From positions 1 through 45,330 of the IMG/VR virus record IMGVR_UViG_3300005529_000237: a DNA stretch of 45,330 nucleotides; one strand, written 5' to 3'. The notes beneath the pieces are model-generated. The model saw only the letters and a program-made list of their open reading frames with translations. It had not been told where the DNA came from and searched no databases. Both the position numbers and the translations under genes were made by a program. Positions 30,258 to 38,429 of the stretch are shown here, one piece after another (the first letter of the stretch is position 1; every line of letters starts with the position of its first letter). Source of the DNA: a virus.

Positions 30258-31001
30258 ATGAAAAAACTATTCTTTGCGTTCGGTGTAGCAATCCTGTTTG
30301 CAGCCGCGCTTGTGGCTCAGCAGGGCAATCAGGTGATCCCCGGCGCGGCAACATCGGCGGTTAGCAGCGTGTTCGGCCGCACTGGCGCGATTGTGGCGAC
30401 CAGCGGGGACTATTCTTGCGCATTGGTAACCGGCTGCCCCACAAATTCTGCCGCAATTGTGGCTTACTTTTCGACTTGCAGCGGTACTCAATATCTGGGC
30501 GCTGATGGATCTTGCCATACGCCGAGCAGCGGCATCAGCGGCTTGACCACAGGCACAATCCCGCAGGCTGCTAGTGCTACGTCTCTCCAAGATTCTCCCT
30601 GTTTGGATAGCGGCAATACGTTTTCCTGTGGCGCGTCGGATGAAATCAAATCCGGCAATGCCTACATGCACAACGGGATTATCGACAGCGTTATCTACGC
30701 CAGTTACGAAAATTGCGCCAGCGCCGCTTCACCGGCCGCCTGTGACATAGCTATTTCCGGCTCAGTTGTCGTGGCTGCTGGTACGACTAGCGTGGTTGTA
30801 GACACTGGCGAGGTAATGGCCAACAGCGTAATTCTGGTGACATTCGATTCCAGCCTGAGTACGAAACTCTCGGTGACGTGCAATACGACTGTGCCCGCGT
30901 TGTACGGCGTAAGCGCGCGATCGGGCGGCACCAGTTTTACGATTAGCGCGACGATGCCTAGCGTTAACCCAGCGTGTTTCAATTATTGGATCATCAACTG
31001 A
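30258..31001 (+). CDS. Sec-signal fibre-type protein, Cys-rich, 247 aa
   Basis: ATG 30258 with GGGAGA upstream. Residues 1-20 are a Sec signal (KKLFFAFGVAILFAAALVA, then QQ). After it V-S-S-V-F-G-R-T-G-A-I-V is the linker motif found in phage tail fibres, followed by beta-rich sequence with 10 Cys, an even number suited to disulfides. Located just before the portal, away from the other fibres. Export would be strange for a cytoplasmically assembled virion part, so it may be secreted or surface-bound. Confidence 0.6.
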   Translation: MKKLFFAFGVAILFAAALVAQQGNQVIPGAATSAVSSVFGRTGAIVATSGDYSCALVTGCPTNSAAIVAYFSTCSGTQYLGADGSCHTPSSGISGLTTGTIPQAASATSLQDSPCLDSGNTFSCGASDEIKSGNAYMHNGIIDSVIYASYENCASAASPAACDIAISGSVVVAAGTTSVVVDTGEVMANSVILVTFDSSLSTKLSVTCNTTVPALYGVSARSGGTSFTISATMPSVNPACFNYWIIN

Positions 31002-33470
31002 ATGCCCGACTTCAAGCCAGACGTTTCAACCGATCAGGACAGCACCAGCCTGCCCGAAGTTCCTAAGCTGTTTGCGCCCGGCGAGCTGACGCAGAACGAC
31101 GGCGCCGCGCTCTATGGATTCCGCAACGAACGCCTGCCCAAGCACTATCAGGACATCGCCAAGAATCTCGTGCAGAAGGTCGCGCAGACCGATATGTTCG
31201 CACGCATTGACGAGGTAAAGCGGGCGGGTGAGGCGCGATTCTACTGGCGATCCATGTTCGATGCGTATTTCGATGAGCGCAACGCCATCTGGGACATGCC
31301 CAGCAGCAATCAGGATTACGGCGACACCGGCGACGTCGCGCTGACCTACGGGTTCAATATCTATCAGGCATTCGGGCGCGGCTTTATTACGCAAGTCGGC
31401 GTGCCGCCCAGCGTCAAGTTCATCGCCACCGACATCAATAGCCCCGATGCGATGCGCATTTCCTCATCGGCTGATGCGCTGCGCAAGAAAATCGAGTATC
31501 AGAATCACGTGGAAGTGTTTGCCGAGGAAACCGCGCGGTATATGTGGACCGATGGCCGCGTGTGCTTCTATTCGCGCTGGGTTTGCGATGGCGCGCGCTT
31601 TGGCTATGACGATGAGGTTCACGTTGACGAAGCGCCCGAAGGGTTGGGCGAAGCTGGCCCACCACCGGCCAAAAAGCCGCGGCAGCCGCGCGGCGGCGAA
31701 GTCATTGATGCGTTTGGAGTGCTCGAAACGAAGGTTCCGATCAACATGCGACGGCGCAGCGACTTCCCCTTTATTCAGCTCTCCTACGAAATTGACCTGA
31801 GTTCGGCCAAGGCGATGTATCCGTGGATCAGCGCGACGATCAGCGGCGGCATGCCCGGCCCCGGCGAATACAACTTTGACCGCACCACGCGCATTGCGAC
31901 CACGCAGGGCATTCGGCTTCTGACCCAGACCGGCGATACCGTCGCGCAACTGCCGACCTGGCAGCGCACATGGCTGCGTCCCAGCTTCTTTGCGAACATC
32001 GAGGACAAAGGAGACCGCAAGTTCTTCGAGGAAAACTTCCCCGATGGCATGTTTGTGGCTTTTGTGGGCGATACTTATGCCGAATCGCGCAACGAGAGCA
32101 TGGACGATCACTGGACGGTGTGTCATCCGATCCAGGGCGACGGCCAGACCACACCGGCCAGCGGCTATCTCATCATGTCGGTGCAGGACTGCTTCAATGA
32201 CATGACCGATTTGCAGATGGAACGCTTTATGAAGGCGATTCCGGTGCTGTGGGGCGATAAAGGGCTGTTCGACTTCGCGGCGATGAGCAAGCAGCATGCC
32301 GGGCCGGGCGCACAGTGGCCTACCAAGCGCGACCTTGAGCCTACCGAGAACATCAACCAGAAAATGTTTGCCGAGCCGTTCCCGCCGCAAGATCCAAGCG
32401 TGGGATTGTTCTACGATCAGCTTTTCAACGCCATTCCGCAATTTCTCACAGGCATCAACGCTCCGACGCTGGGCGACTCTGACCCATCCAATGAGACCAA
32501 GGGCGGCATCCTGGCGCTCAGGGACGCTTCCAGGGGCCAGCAAGGGGTAGCTTGGAAGGCGTTTCGACGTTCCTACGCGCAATCAATGGAGCAACTGGTG
32601 CGGATTGGCGCTTATTTCCGTGCATCGGAGGCCGAGGATGGCAAAATCAAGATCACATCGCCGGAAACCGCCGAAATCGTCGTTGACCTCGAGGATTTGC
32701 ACGACGGAAACTTCTACTGCGTGCCCGATGGCGACGAAAGCTACCCACGCACCCATGAGGACCGCCAAGCAGCGTATAACGTGCTGGTGCAGGCTGCTAC
32801 TGCTGGCAATGCGGGCGCGGCGGCTGTCCTTTCCGAGCCTAAAAACGCCATTATCCTGAAAGATGTCATCGCCATCCCCGGTTTGGTGATCCCCGGCGCC
32901 GATGAGACCGAAAAGCAGCTTGGCGAGATCAAGGAACTGCTCAAGGAAGCCCCTATTCCCAACGTAGAGGCCGCCCAGACGTTCGCTGTTGCATCCATTG
33001 CGGCCAAGTTGACCGGGAAGCCTGCCCCGCCGCCTCTGACGCCCCAGCAGGCTCTCAGGCCCTCTATCGGCATAGACCCGGATTTCGACGTGCACGCCAT
33101 AGAGTTCAAAGCCGGGCAGGATTGGATTAATTCCCCGGCCGGCATTCGCGAGCGGCGCGAGAATCCAGACGGCTTTATGAACGTGCGGCTCCATTTGCTC
33201 ATGCACAAGCAGGCGATGGAAGCCCAGCAGCAACAGCAGATGCAGCAGGCCATTCAAGTCGAGGCGGGCAAGGCCGTCGCCAAGAGCGCGGGCGAGGCGG
33301 CGTCGACCAAGCCCAAGAGTCCGGCTGAGTCGATCAACTTCAAGGATGCAGGACCGGCATTGCGCGTGGCGATCGCTAATCAGGGCGGTCCGGAGCTAGG
33401 TCATGCTGCGCTGGCCGATGAGGCGTCGAATGTGGCGCACGAATCCTTGACAGGTCAACCCGTGCAATAG
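31002..33470 (+). CDS. Portal protein, 822 aa
   Basis: ATG 31002 follows the previous TGA directly. Size and position after TerL fit a podoviral (P22-like) portal. Residues about 60-200 hold helical clip and wing elements (A-R-F-Y-W-R-S-M-F-D-A-Y). A conserved-type stretch near 440-530 (Y-D-Q-L-F-N-A-I-P-Q-F-L-T-G-I, then S-N-E-T-K-G-G-I-L-A-L-R-D) matches portals of this group. A Gln-rich helix near 740-760 (QQQQQMQQA) and a Lys/Ala end suggest a C-terminal barrel. It forms the DNA channel at one capsid vertex. A strong terminator follows. Confidence 0.85.
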   Translation: MPDFKPDVSTDQDSTSLPEVPKLFAPGELTQNDGAALYGFRNERLPKHYQDIAKNLVQKVAQTDMFARIDEVKRAGEARFYWRSMFDAYFDERNAIWDMPSSNQDYGDTGDVALTYGFNIYQAFGRGFITQVGVPPSVKFIATDINSPDAMRISSSADALRKKIEYQNHVEVFAEETARYMWTDGRVCFYSRWVCDGARFGYDDEVHVDEAPEGLGEAGPPPAKKPRQPRGGEVIDAFGVLETKVPINMRRRSDFPFIQLSYEIDLSSAKAMYPWISATISGGMPGPGEYNFDRTTRIATTQGIRLLTQTGDTVAQLPTWQRTWLRPSFFANIEDKGDRKFFEENFPDGMFVAFVGDTYAESRNESMDDHWTVCHPIQGDGQTTPASGYLIMSVQDCFNDMTDLQMERFMKAIPVLWGDKGLFDFAAMSKQHAGPGAQWPTKRDLEPTENINQKMFAEPFPPQDPSVGLFYDQLFNAIPQFLTGINAPTLGDSDPSNETKGGILALRDASRGQQGVAWKAFRRSYAQSMEQLVRIGAYFRASEAEDGKIKITSPETAEIVVDLEDLHDGNFYCVPDGDESYPRTHEDRQAAYNVLVQAATAGNAGAAAVLSEPKNAIILKDVIAIPGLVIPGADETEKQLGEIKELLKEAPIPNVEAAQTFAVASIAAKLTGKPAPPPLTPQQALRPSIGIDPDFDVHAIEFKAGQDWINSPAGIRERRENPDGFMNVRLHLLMHKQAMEAQQQQQMQQAIQVEAGKAVAKSAGEAASTKPKSPAESINFKDAGPALRVAIANQGGPELGHAALADEASNVAHESLTGQPVQ

Positions 33471-33504
33471 ATAATCTCGCCGCACGACCCATGCACCTTC
33501 CACT

Positions 33505-33545
33505 GCCCCCGCCTTAGGTGGTTCGACCATCGCGGGGGCTTTTTA
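33505..33545 (+). terminator. Intrinsic terminator after the portal gene
   Basis: GCCCCCGC (33505-33512) pairs with GCGGGGGC (33532-33539), an inner stem GGTGGT/ACCATC extends it, and five T follow (33540-33544). The rest of the 190-base gap to the capsid gene shows no gene. Confidence 0.9.
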
Positions 33546-33660
33546 TTGCTCGCCGTTATATTCCAACAGTCGAGCGTTTGACCCATCGGGAACGTGCCCC
33601 GAGGCTGCTGAAGCCGAAAACGATAAGGTCAGCCAAGACAAATCTCATTCGAGGTGAATT

Positions 33661-35013
33661 ATGGCTGATGCATTGTCAGGAACTCCTCTAAATTCGGCTG
33701 CCGCCATCGGCGTCGAAATGGAAAAGCTCAAGGACAACGTTTACGCGCAGTGGAATCAAGACGATTTGCTGCTGACGCGCATCGCGGTCCGCAACGATCT
33801 CAAAGTTTCCGCGCGTCTGTGCCGTATTCCGCTGCTGGTTCAGCCGGGCGCAACCTTCGGGCAATTCGTTCCCGATGGCACTGGCGACAGCATGGGCACT
33901 GGCGGCGGTTCGATCTACGACGAGGGCGTTTGCACTCCCGTCTATTTCGTGCAGTCCTGCCAGGTGACCAAGGAAGCCGAGTGGGCGACTGACGCCGATG
34001 AAAAGGCGCTGGTGAACGTCTTCAAGGAAGAATTCAAGACCAACCTTCGGGAATTCCGCACCAACCTGGACGGCTTGGCGGCATCCTCGAGCGGCGCGGG
34101 CGATCTGGGCACGGTGACCGCAACGCCTCCGGTGTCGGTGGGTCAGAACTGGCTCAACGTTTCCAACGCGAACAACTTCCGCGCGGGCAGCACCTATCAG
34201 GTGCTCGCAAGCATCGGCGGTTCCAATCGCGGCACGATTCTGGTGCTCACCGCTGACTTGTCCAACAACATCATCTACCTGGTGGAAGTCTCGGGCGCGT
34301 ACTACCCGTCCGGCACGACCTCCGGCGACACCCTGATCGTTTCGGGCGCGAGCGGCGCGGCCACGGCCAGCTATTCTCCCGACCGCTACACCACGGCGAC
34401 CATTGCGGCTTCGCTCAACGGCGTGCCCGCACTGAATTATCAGTCCTCGACGGGTTCATGGTTCGGCATCCCGCGCTCCAGCTATCCGGGCGTGCTGAAC
34501 GCGGAATACGTCAACGGTGCGACCGATGCGCTAACCCCGCAGATGGTTCAACTCCTGCAATCCCTCGTGCAACGCGCCAATGGCGCCGAGAACGAGGAAA
34601 TGGAAGAGTTCATCTGCACTGCCAACGTGGATCAGGTCACGGCATGGGAAAACATCGGTCTGTACACCACGTCCGGCATCGCAACGGCATTCACCGAGCA
34701 AACCGGCGAGAAGCGCATGGATTATCTTGCCAAGGGTCGCGTCAAGACGATCAATGGCCACGAACTCATCACCAACATCAAGTCTCGCCCAGGGCGGCTG
34801 GATTTCATGTCGCTCAAGTATTATTTCCGCATCGAAACCAAGCCGGCCGCGCTGTATGACGTGGACGGCGTGACCGTGTTCCCGCTGTACGGCTCCGATG
34901 GCGGCGTGGCTCCTACCCAGGCATTCTATTTCGTCTGCGGTATGCAGCTGGCCATGAACAAGCCGCGCGGCGTGGCATACATCGACAACCTTTCACTCCC
35001 GGCCGGATTCTAG
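33661..35013 (+). CDS. Major capsid protein (HK97-fold type), 450 aa
   Basis: ATG 33661 with GAGGTGA upstream. It lies between portal and connector genes, flanked by two terminators, as expected for a gene needing a discrete abundant transcript. The N-terminal helix is V18-E-M-E-K-L-K-D-N-V. Residues about 140-235 look like a beta insertion domain (Gly/Ser/Thr strands). The last part (R-L-D-F-M-S-L-K-Y-Y-F-R-I, then F-P-L-Y-G-S-D-G-G) is typical of P- and A-domain strands. No obvious protease is encoded. A likely client of the phage GroEL, by inference. Confidence 0.85.
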   Translation: MADALSGTPLNSAAAIGVEMEKLKDNVYAQWNQDDLLLTRIAVRNDLKVSARLCRIPLLVQPGATFGQFVPDGTGDSMGTGGGSIYDEGVCTPVYFVQSCQVTKEAEWATDADEKALVNVFKEEFKTNLREFRTNLDGLAASSSGAGDLGTVTATPPVSVGQNWLNVSNANNFRAGSTYQVLASIGGSNRGTILVLTADLSNNIIYLVEVSGAYYPSGTTSGDTLIVSGASGAATASYSPDRYTTATIAASLNGVPALNYQSSTGSWFGIPRSSYPGVLNAEYVNGATDALTPQMVQLLQSLVQRANGAENEEMEEFICTANVDQVTAWENIGLYTTSGIATAFTEQTGEKRMDYLAKGRVKTINGHELITNIKSRPGRLDFMSLKYYFRIETKPAALYDVDGVTVFPLYGSDGGVAPTQAFYFVCGMQLAMNKPRGVAYIDNLSLPAGF

Positions 35014-35043
35014 TAGAATCTCGGCGGGCCACTTATCCAAGGG

Positions 35044-35076
35044 AAGCCCCTGGCGAAAGCTGGGGGCTTTTCTTTT
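35044..35076 (+). terminator. Strong intrinsic terminator with GAAA tetraloop after the capsid gene
   Basis: AAGCCCCTGGC (35044-35054) pairs with GCTGGGGGCTT (35059-35069) around GAAA, followed by TTTTCTTTT. It should end the capsid transcript efficiently. Confidence 0.93.
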
Positions 35077-35077
35077 G

Positions 35078-35086
35078 TGCTACAAT
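35078..35086 (+). promoter_or_regulatory. Extended -10 promoter for a probably leaderless gene
   Basis: TG-C-TACAAT (35078-35086) is an extended -10 that begins two bases after the terminator's T-tract. Only seven bases separate it from ATG 35094 and no ribosome site exists, so transcription would start at or next to the ATG. No -35 is seen. Confidence 0.5.
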
Positions 35087-35093
35087 TCGCCGC

Positions 35094-35384
35094 ATGGATC
35101 GCCGAAACTTTCTCAGGCTAACGATTGGCGGCGTTGCAGCAGCGGCAGCGGTGCGCACGTTTCCATTCCGCGTGTACAGCTTTCCGAGCGACGTAGAGCT
35201 TGTTCCTGTATACGGCATTGATGGTGGACTGCCTACTTCTTACCTTTCTGTAGAAATGGAAAAGATAAAAGAATCAGTATTCACGCAACTTGCATGGGAT
35301 AATTTTGCGCTTAAGAAGATTTCTGTTCATGGTCCGATACAAATCGGAGGAGGGTCTTCATTTAGAAAAATTTTGCACCAATAG
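35094..35384 (+). CDS. Tat-signal protein with capsid-like segment, 96 aa
   Basis: ATG 35094, no ribosome site. Residues 1-22 are a twin-arginine signal: R3-R4-N-F-L, then a Gly/Ala hydrophobic core. After F-P-F-R-V-Y-S-F-P, residues 37-45 (VPVYGIDGG) resemble the capsid protein's F-P-L-Y-G-S-D-G-G. Residues 53-79, starting VEMEK, match capsid residues 18-44 at 12 of 27 positions by eye. The gene is more AT-rich than its neighbours, so it is not a recent copy. Exported folded or with a partner, it could act outside the cytoplasm, or the motif may only mimic a Tat signal. A +1 shift near its end would join the next frame. Confidence 0.6.
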   Translation: MDRRNFLRLTIGGVAAAAAVRTFPFRVYSFPSDVELVPVYGIDGGLPTSYLSVEMEKIKESVFTQLAWDNFALKKISVHGPIQIGGGSSFRKILHQ

Positions 35385-36099
35385 GTTCCCCACGCAGTTA
35401 TCTTCCCCTGTGTACCATCGAAACGATCAGTTCCCCGGATCGCGCCGCGCGCCCGCCGAATATCAAGCCATCCTGAGCAAGTACGGACAGAACTTGCTGG
35501 GCGAGAATCTGTTGCGCCTGGTGTGGCTTCCGTCGCGCTGCTATTGGGTGGGCGGATGGTGGGAAATTGAGAACGAGTTCGGCTACAAGCGGATGCCCAA
35601 GTACGGAATCAAGAATCAGCGTTGGGCGATCGAGAAGTGGCTGCCGCCAGCAAGTTATGGATCTCCTCAGACGTGGGAGCGTCAGACACTAACGCCAGAA
35701 GGCTATCTGGGCGTGGGGCCATTTCCAGCATACGGAGAATATGAGAGTACAGCGGTGTTTTCTGTTGGAGCAGGGCCGCAAGGATTTGTCCCTCTTGAGC
35801 CTGGGACCGTCGATCTGCAAGCGCGGCTGATACATAATGGGCGATCAAGAAGCATCTGGGACATCCGCAACGCACTCCGTGACGAGCAAGAGGTAAAGAC
35901 ATTACAGGCCGACCGAGAATTTAACGAGATGTGGGATAGTGTGCAGCACAGCCGCAAGGGTATCACGATAGGGCCTTCCGGGCATTACAGCGAAGAAAAC
36001 GCCATCAACGAATACAAAATGCGCCTGCTCGCGCAAAAAGATTCCTGGGTCGATCAGAAGAACTTTCAGAAGGGTTTTGCCCAAACGGAGGAATTATAG
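35329..36099 (+). CDS. Conserved-type head-region protein, up to 256 aa
   Basis: Start uncertain: ATG 35329 overlaps the Tat gene and GTG 35410 lies just beyond it, neither with a good ribosome site. From residue about 30 it reads Y-H-R-N-D-Q-F-P-G, then L-L-R-L-V-W-L-P-S-R, W-V-G-G-W-W, M-P-K-Y-G, W-A-I-E-K-W-L-P-P and a G-P-F-P-A-Y-G-E-Y-E turn. The C-terminal 90 residues are charged helix. I recognise this pattern from uncultured phages next to capsid genes, without known function. A unit-length adaptor or capsid accessory is possible. Confidence 0.65.
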   Translation: MVRYKSEEGLHLEKFCTNRFPTQLSSPVYHRNDQFPGSRRAPAEYQAILSKYGQNLLGENLLRLVWLPSRCYWVGGWWEIENEFGYKRMPKYGIKNQRWAIEKWLPPASYGSPQTWERQTLTPEGYLGVGPFPAYGEYESTAVFSVGAGPQGFVPLEPGTVDLQARLIHNGRSRSIWDIRNALRDEQEVKTLQADREFNEMWDSVQHSRKGITIGPSGHYSEENAINEYKMRLLAQKDSWVDQKNFQKGFAQTEEL

Positions 36100-36303
36100 A
36101 TGCCTCGCGTATTCGATGAAGCATTCATCAAGAAAGGGATGCCGCTGCACCAAGTAATTGCGCAACTGCAAACGATTCAGAAGGGCGCAACGGAGGGCGG
36201 GTATGAAAATCCCGTTGTCGTTGAAATCGTTCCCGTTGCAGACAAAGGTTACCGAGTACCCATTCTGTTATCTCAAACGGAGGATGTAGATGCCGCCTCG
36301 TAA
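36100..36303 (+). CDS. Small hypothetical protein, 67 aa
   Basis: ATG 36100 directly follows the previous TAG, with CGGAGGA upstream. Short helix (MPLHQVIAQLQTIQKG), then beta strands (PVVVEIVPVADKGYRVPIL). Not recognised. The next gene starts inside its end behind an almost identical ribosome-site block (CAAACGGAGGA), so the two starts arose from a local duplication or share a conserved initiation region. Confidence 0.55.
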   Translation: MPRVFDEAFIKKGMPLHQVIAQLQTIQKGATEGGYENPVVVEIVPVADKGYRVPILLSQTEDVDAAS

Positions 36304-37078
36304 CGTCGCCTCGCCCGAGCAATCAGCCGCCGCGCGCGAGCAAGTCAGAAACATTCCCGGCCAGAACAAGCTCTCCAAGGTGCGCCCGCTCAGCCGCTTT
36401 GAGCGCGAAGCTCTGACCGCACCCATCGAATCGGTCTACATTTACAATATCAGCCCCATTTTCAAATGGCAGAAAGACTTCCCCGGCCTTGGCACGATGA
36501 CGATTCTTCCGGCGCCGTGGCGCACTGCATCGCAGTTTGGCAGCACCGCCCAGCTCTACAACGATCCCATTGAGCTGATTCGCCGGATGGTGCGTCCCTA
36601 TGACGGCGGCAATCGCGTGCAACGCCTCATGGTCGAGACGCCGCTGGAAATTGCGCAGGATATGCTGGCGTGCTCGCCTTACTTTCCCGGCCGGCCGGAG
36701 AACAACCTGCAACTTTACGGCTGCTTCTACACCATCGGCAAGTCACTCGATGACCATTCGCCGGACGAACGCCAGAAGATCCTTGATGAAGCCGAGGCCA
36801 AGCACGTGAATATATGCCTGGAATTCATTGCGCGCGCCGACGCCCTGGCCGACTCTCCCTTCAAGCCCGTTGAGGTCCACAAGAAATGCGCGCTGTTCAT
36901 GGGCGAGGAACGCGACTGGGTAGCGCGCCGCGGTAAGCTCAATGCAACCGAGGAATGCCCGTTCTGCGGCTTCGAAAACAAGCGCGGGATCGCCAAGTGT
37001 CGCAACTGCCATGAGGTGATTGACGCCGAGAAATACGCCGAACTCCAGAAGTCGGCCAAGAGCAAGAAAGCCTCCTAG
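36290..37078 (+). CDS. Head-region protein with C-terminal zinc ribbon, 262 aa
   Basis: ATG 36290 with CGGAGGA upstream. The first 210 residues look globular, with Y-I-Y-N-I-S-P and P-G-L-G-T-M-T-I-L-P near 50-75. Residues about 220-245 are a zinc ribbon: C-P-F-C-G ... C-R-N-C-H-E. The basic tail is KSKKAS. A zinc ribbon on a connector-region protein is unusual for virion parts but common to this gene position in uncultured phages. Function unknown. Confidence 0.6.
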   Translation: MPPRNVASPEQSAAAREQVRNIPGQNKLSKVRPLSRFEREALTAPIESVYIYNISPIFKWQKDFPGLGTMTILPAPWRTASQFGSTAQLYNDPIELIRRMVRPYDGGNRVQRLMVETPLEIAQDMLACSPYFPGRPENNLQLYGCFYTIGKSLDDHSPDERQKILDEAEAKHVNICLEFIARADALADSPFKPVEVHKKCALFMGEERDWVARRGKLNATEECPFCGFENKRGIAKCRNCHEVIDAEKYAELQKSAKSKKAS

Positions 37079-37105
37079 CGTTATTTTGTAGGGAGGTCTC
37101 TTCCT

Positions 37106-37876
37106 TTGGCCATTGCACCATCAACTCCGTATTCCACTGCGGAGCAAATCCTGAATACCGCGCGCGCGATCTCCGCTGACGCCGCGACTGCGAACGGCTT
37201 GGCTGGCGACATCCTAAACGATGCCCAGCCTTACCTGTTTCCGCTGCTGCAAAAGTGCTACCGGACCTTGCAGGGCCAGCTTATCTCCAAGGGTGTCGAG
37301 ACATTCAGCAAGTACGGCGAAATCTACAATATCCTGCCGACCGCATCGAATAACCCGCGCGTCAACGTCACAATCTCGTACCTGGGCTATTGGAACGGCC
37401 AGACGGTCAATCCAACGGTGACGCTGCCGGCCGATCTCGTCAAGCCGCTGGAGCTGTGGGAATGCTATCCGGGCGAGACGGCCTGGAAGCCCATGAAGCC
37501 GGTTTCCGATTCCATCTCCTCGCGGCCGACAACGAATCGTTTCTGCGTGTGGGACTTCGAGCAAGACATCCTCTCGATGCCGGGCAACTCGCAGACGGCC
37601 AATCTCAAGATGAAATATCTGCTTTACGCGCCTGCACTGACCAGCCCTGCATCGGTCGCCTACGTGGTGCAGTGCGAAAACGCGCTAGCGAATCTGTTGG
37701 TGGCTGCGGTGAGCAAGATGCTGGGCGGCTTGGAGATGAGCGCGGTATTTGACAAGGACGCCACGATGGAAATCAACATGATCGTCAATCGCACCGCGCG
37801 CAAGGAACAGTATCAGGCATTCAATCGTAAGCCGTTTCGCTCGCGCGGGCGTGGACGCGGAAGGGGCGCCTACTGA
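37106..37876 (+). CDS. Putative head-tail adaptor, 256 aa
   Basis: TTG 37106 with GGGAGG upstream. Opens with helices (A-E-Q-I-L-N-T-A-R-A-I), then L-Q-K-C-Y-R-T-L-Q-G-Q-L near 50 and W-E-C-Y-P-G-E near 115. The end has an Arg/Gly tail (RSRGRGRGRG). Size, helical start and position after the capsid accessory genes suggest the adaptor (gp4-like) joining portal and tail. The assignment rests on layout. The Arg/Gly tail could touch DNA in the channel. Confidence 0.5.
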   Translation: MAIAPSTPYSTAEQILNTARAISADAATANGLAGDILNDAQPYLFPLLQKCYRTLQGQLISKGVETFSKYGEIYNILPTASNNPRVNVTISYLGYWNGQTVNPTVTLPADLVKPLELWECYPGETAWKPMKPVSDSISSRPTTNRFCVWDFEQDILSMPGNSQTANLKMKYLLYAPALTSPASVAYVVQCENALANLLVAAVSKMLGGLEMSAVFDKDATMEINMIVNRTARKEQYQAFNRKPFRSRGRGRGRGAY

Positions 37877-38421
37877 TGAGTTCCAGCACTCCAATCCTGT
37901 CTAGCTGGCAGGACACGATACAAAACAGCATCGGGCAGGTGCTTCCCGGCGTGACCGTGATTGTGCTCTCGGGCACGGTCATTGGCTCGCAGGAAGTGGA
38001 CACCGATATGCAGCCCGGTAGCCCGCTGGCTTCGATCTTCTCAGATCCTTACGGCGACAATCCCGTCGACCAGGAGAACTTGCCGCTGACCACCGAGGCG
38101 GGCAATGGGACGTTCCAGTTCTGGGCGCAGCCGGGCTATTACGTGATTCAGGTCTATGGTCCGGGCATCAACGGCCAACTCGTCTACGGCATCTCCATCG
38201 GCGGCTCTGGCGGCAGTGGAGGCGCGATCGCTTCGGCTGTTCCTACCGGCGCAATCAACGGGACAAATGTGAGCTTTACCGTGCCGGCCGCGGGCGGCTT
38301 TCTTGTGCAGAACCGGGTGGTTCTGGTGCCTGGCGTGGATTACACGATCAGCGGGCTTGCGATCACGATGGCGAACCCTCCGGCGCCCGGCGATTCGCTT
38401 GTCTGGTTCTACATCGACTGA
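37876..38421 (+). CDS. Beta-rich tail/fibre attachment-type protein, 181 aa
   Basis: ATG 37876 overlaps the previous TGA (TGATG). A first beta domain holds L-P-G-V-T-V-I-V-L-S-G and W-A-Q-P-G-Y-Y-V-I-Q-V-Y-G-P-G, a carboxypeptidase-regulatory-like or BppU-like sandwich. A Gly/Ser linker leads to a second small domain (V-P-G-V-D-Y-T-I-S-G-L-A-I-T), common in phage baseplate and fibre proteins. It has no signal peptide and probably links fibres to the tail. Confidence 0.6.
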   Translation: MSSSTPILSSWQDTIQNSIGQVLPGVTVIVLSGTVIGSQEVDTDMQPGSPLASIFSDPYGDNPVDQENLPLTTEAGNGTFQFWAQPGYYVIQVYGPGINGQLVYGISIGGSGGSGGAIASAVPTGAINGTNVSFTVPAAGGFLVQNRVVLVPGVDYTISGLAITMANPPAPGDSLVWFYID

Positions 38422-38429
38422 GGAAACGA

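Noticed and set aside
31464-32582. 372-codon minus-strand frame inside the portal gene
   Set aside because: Antisense shadow with biased Arg/His composition and no ribosome site. The portal frame is clearly coding.
33546-33660. Search for a dedicated promoter in the capsid leader
   Set aside because: TTTGACC and TTATAT occur but not with usable spacing or order. A phage-sigma promoter could exist here but cannot be defined from one sequence.
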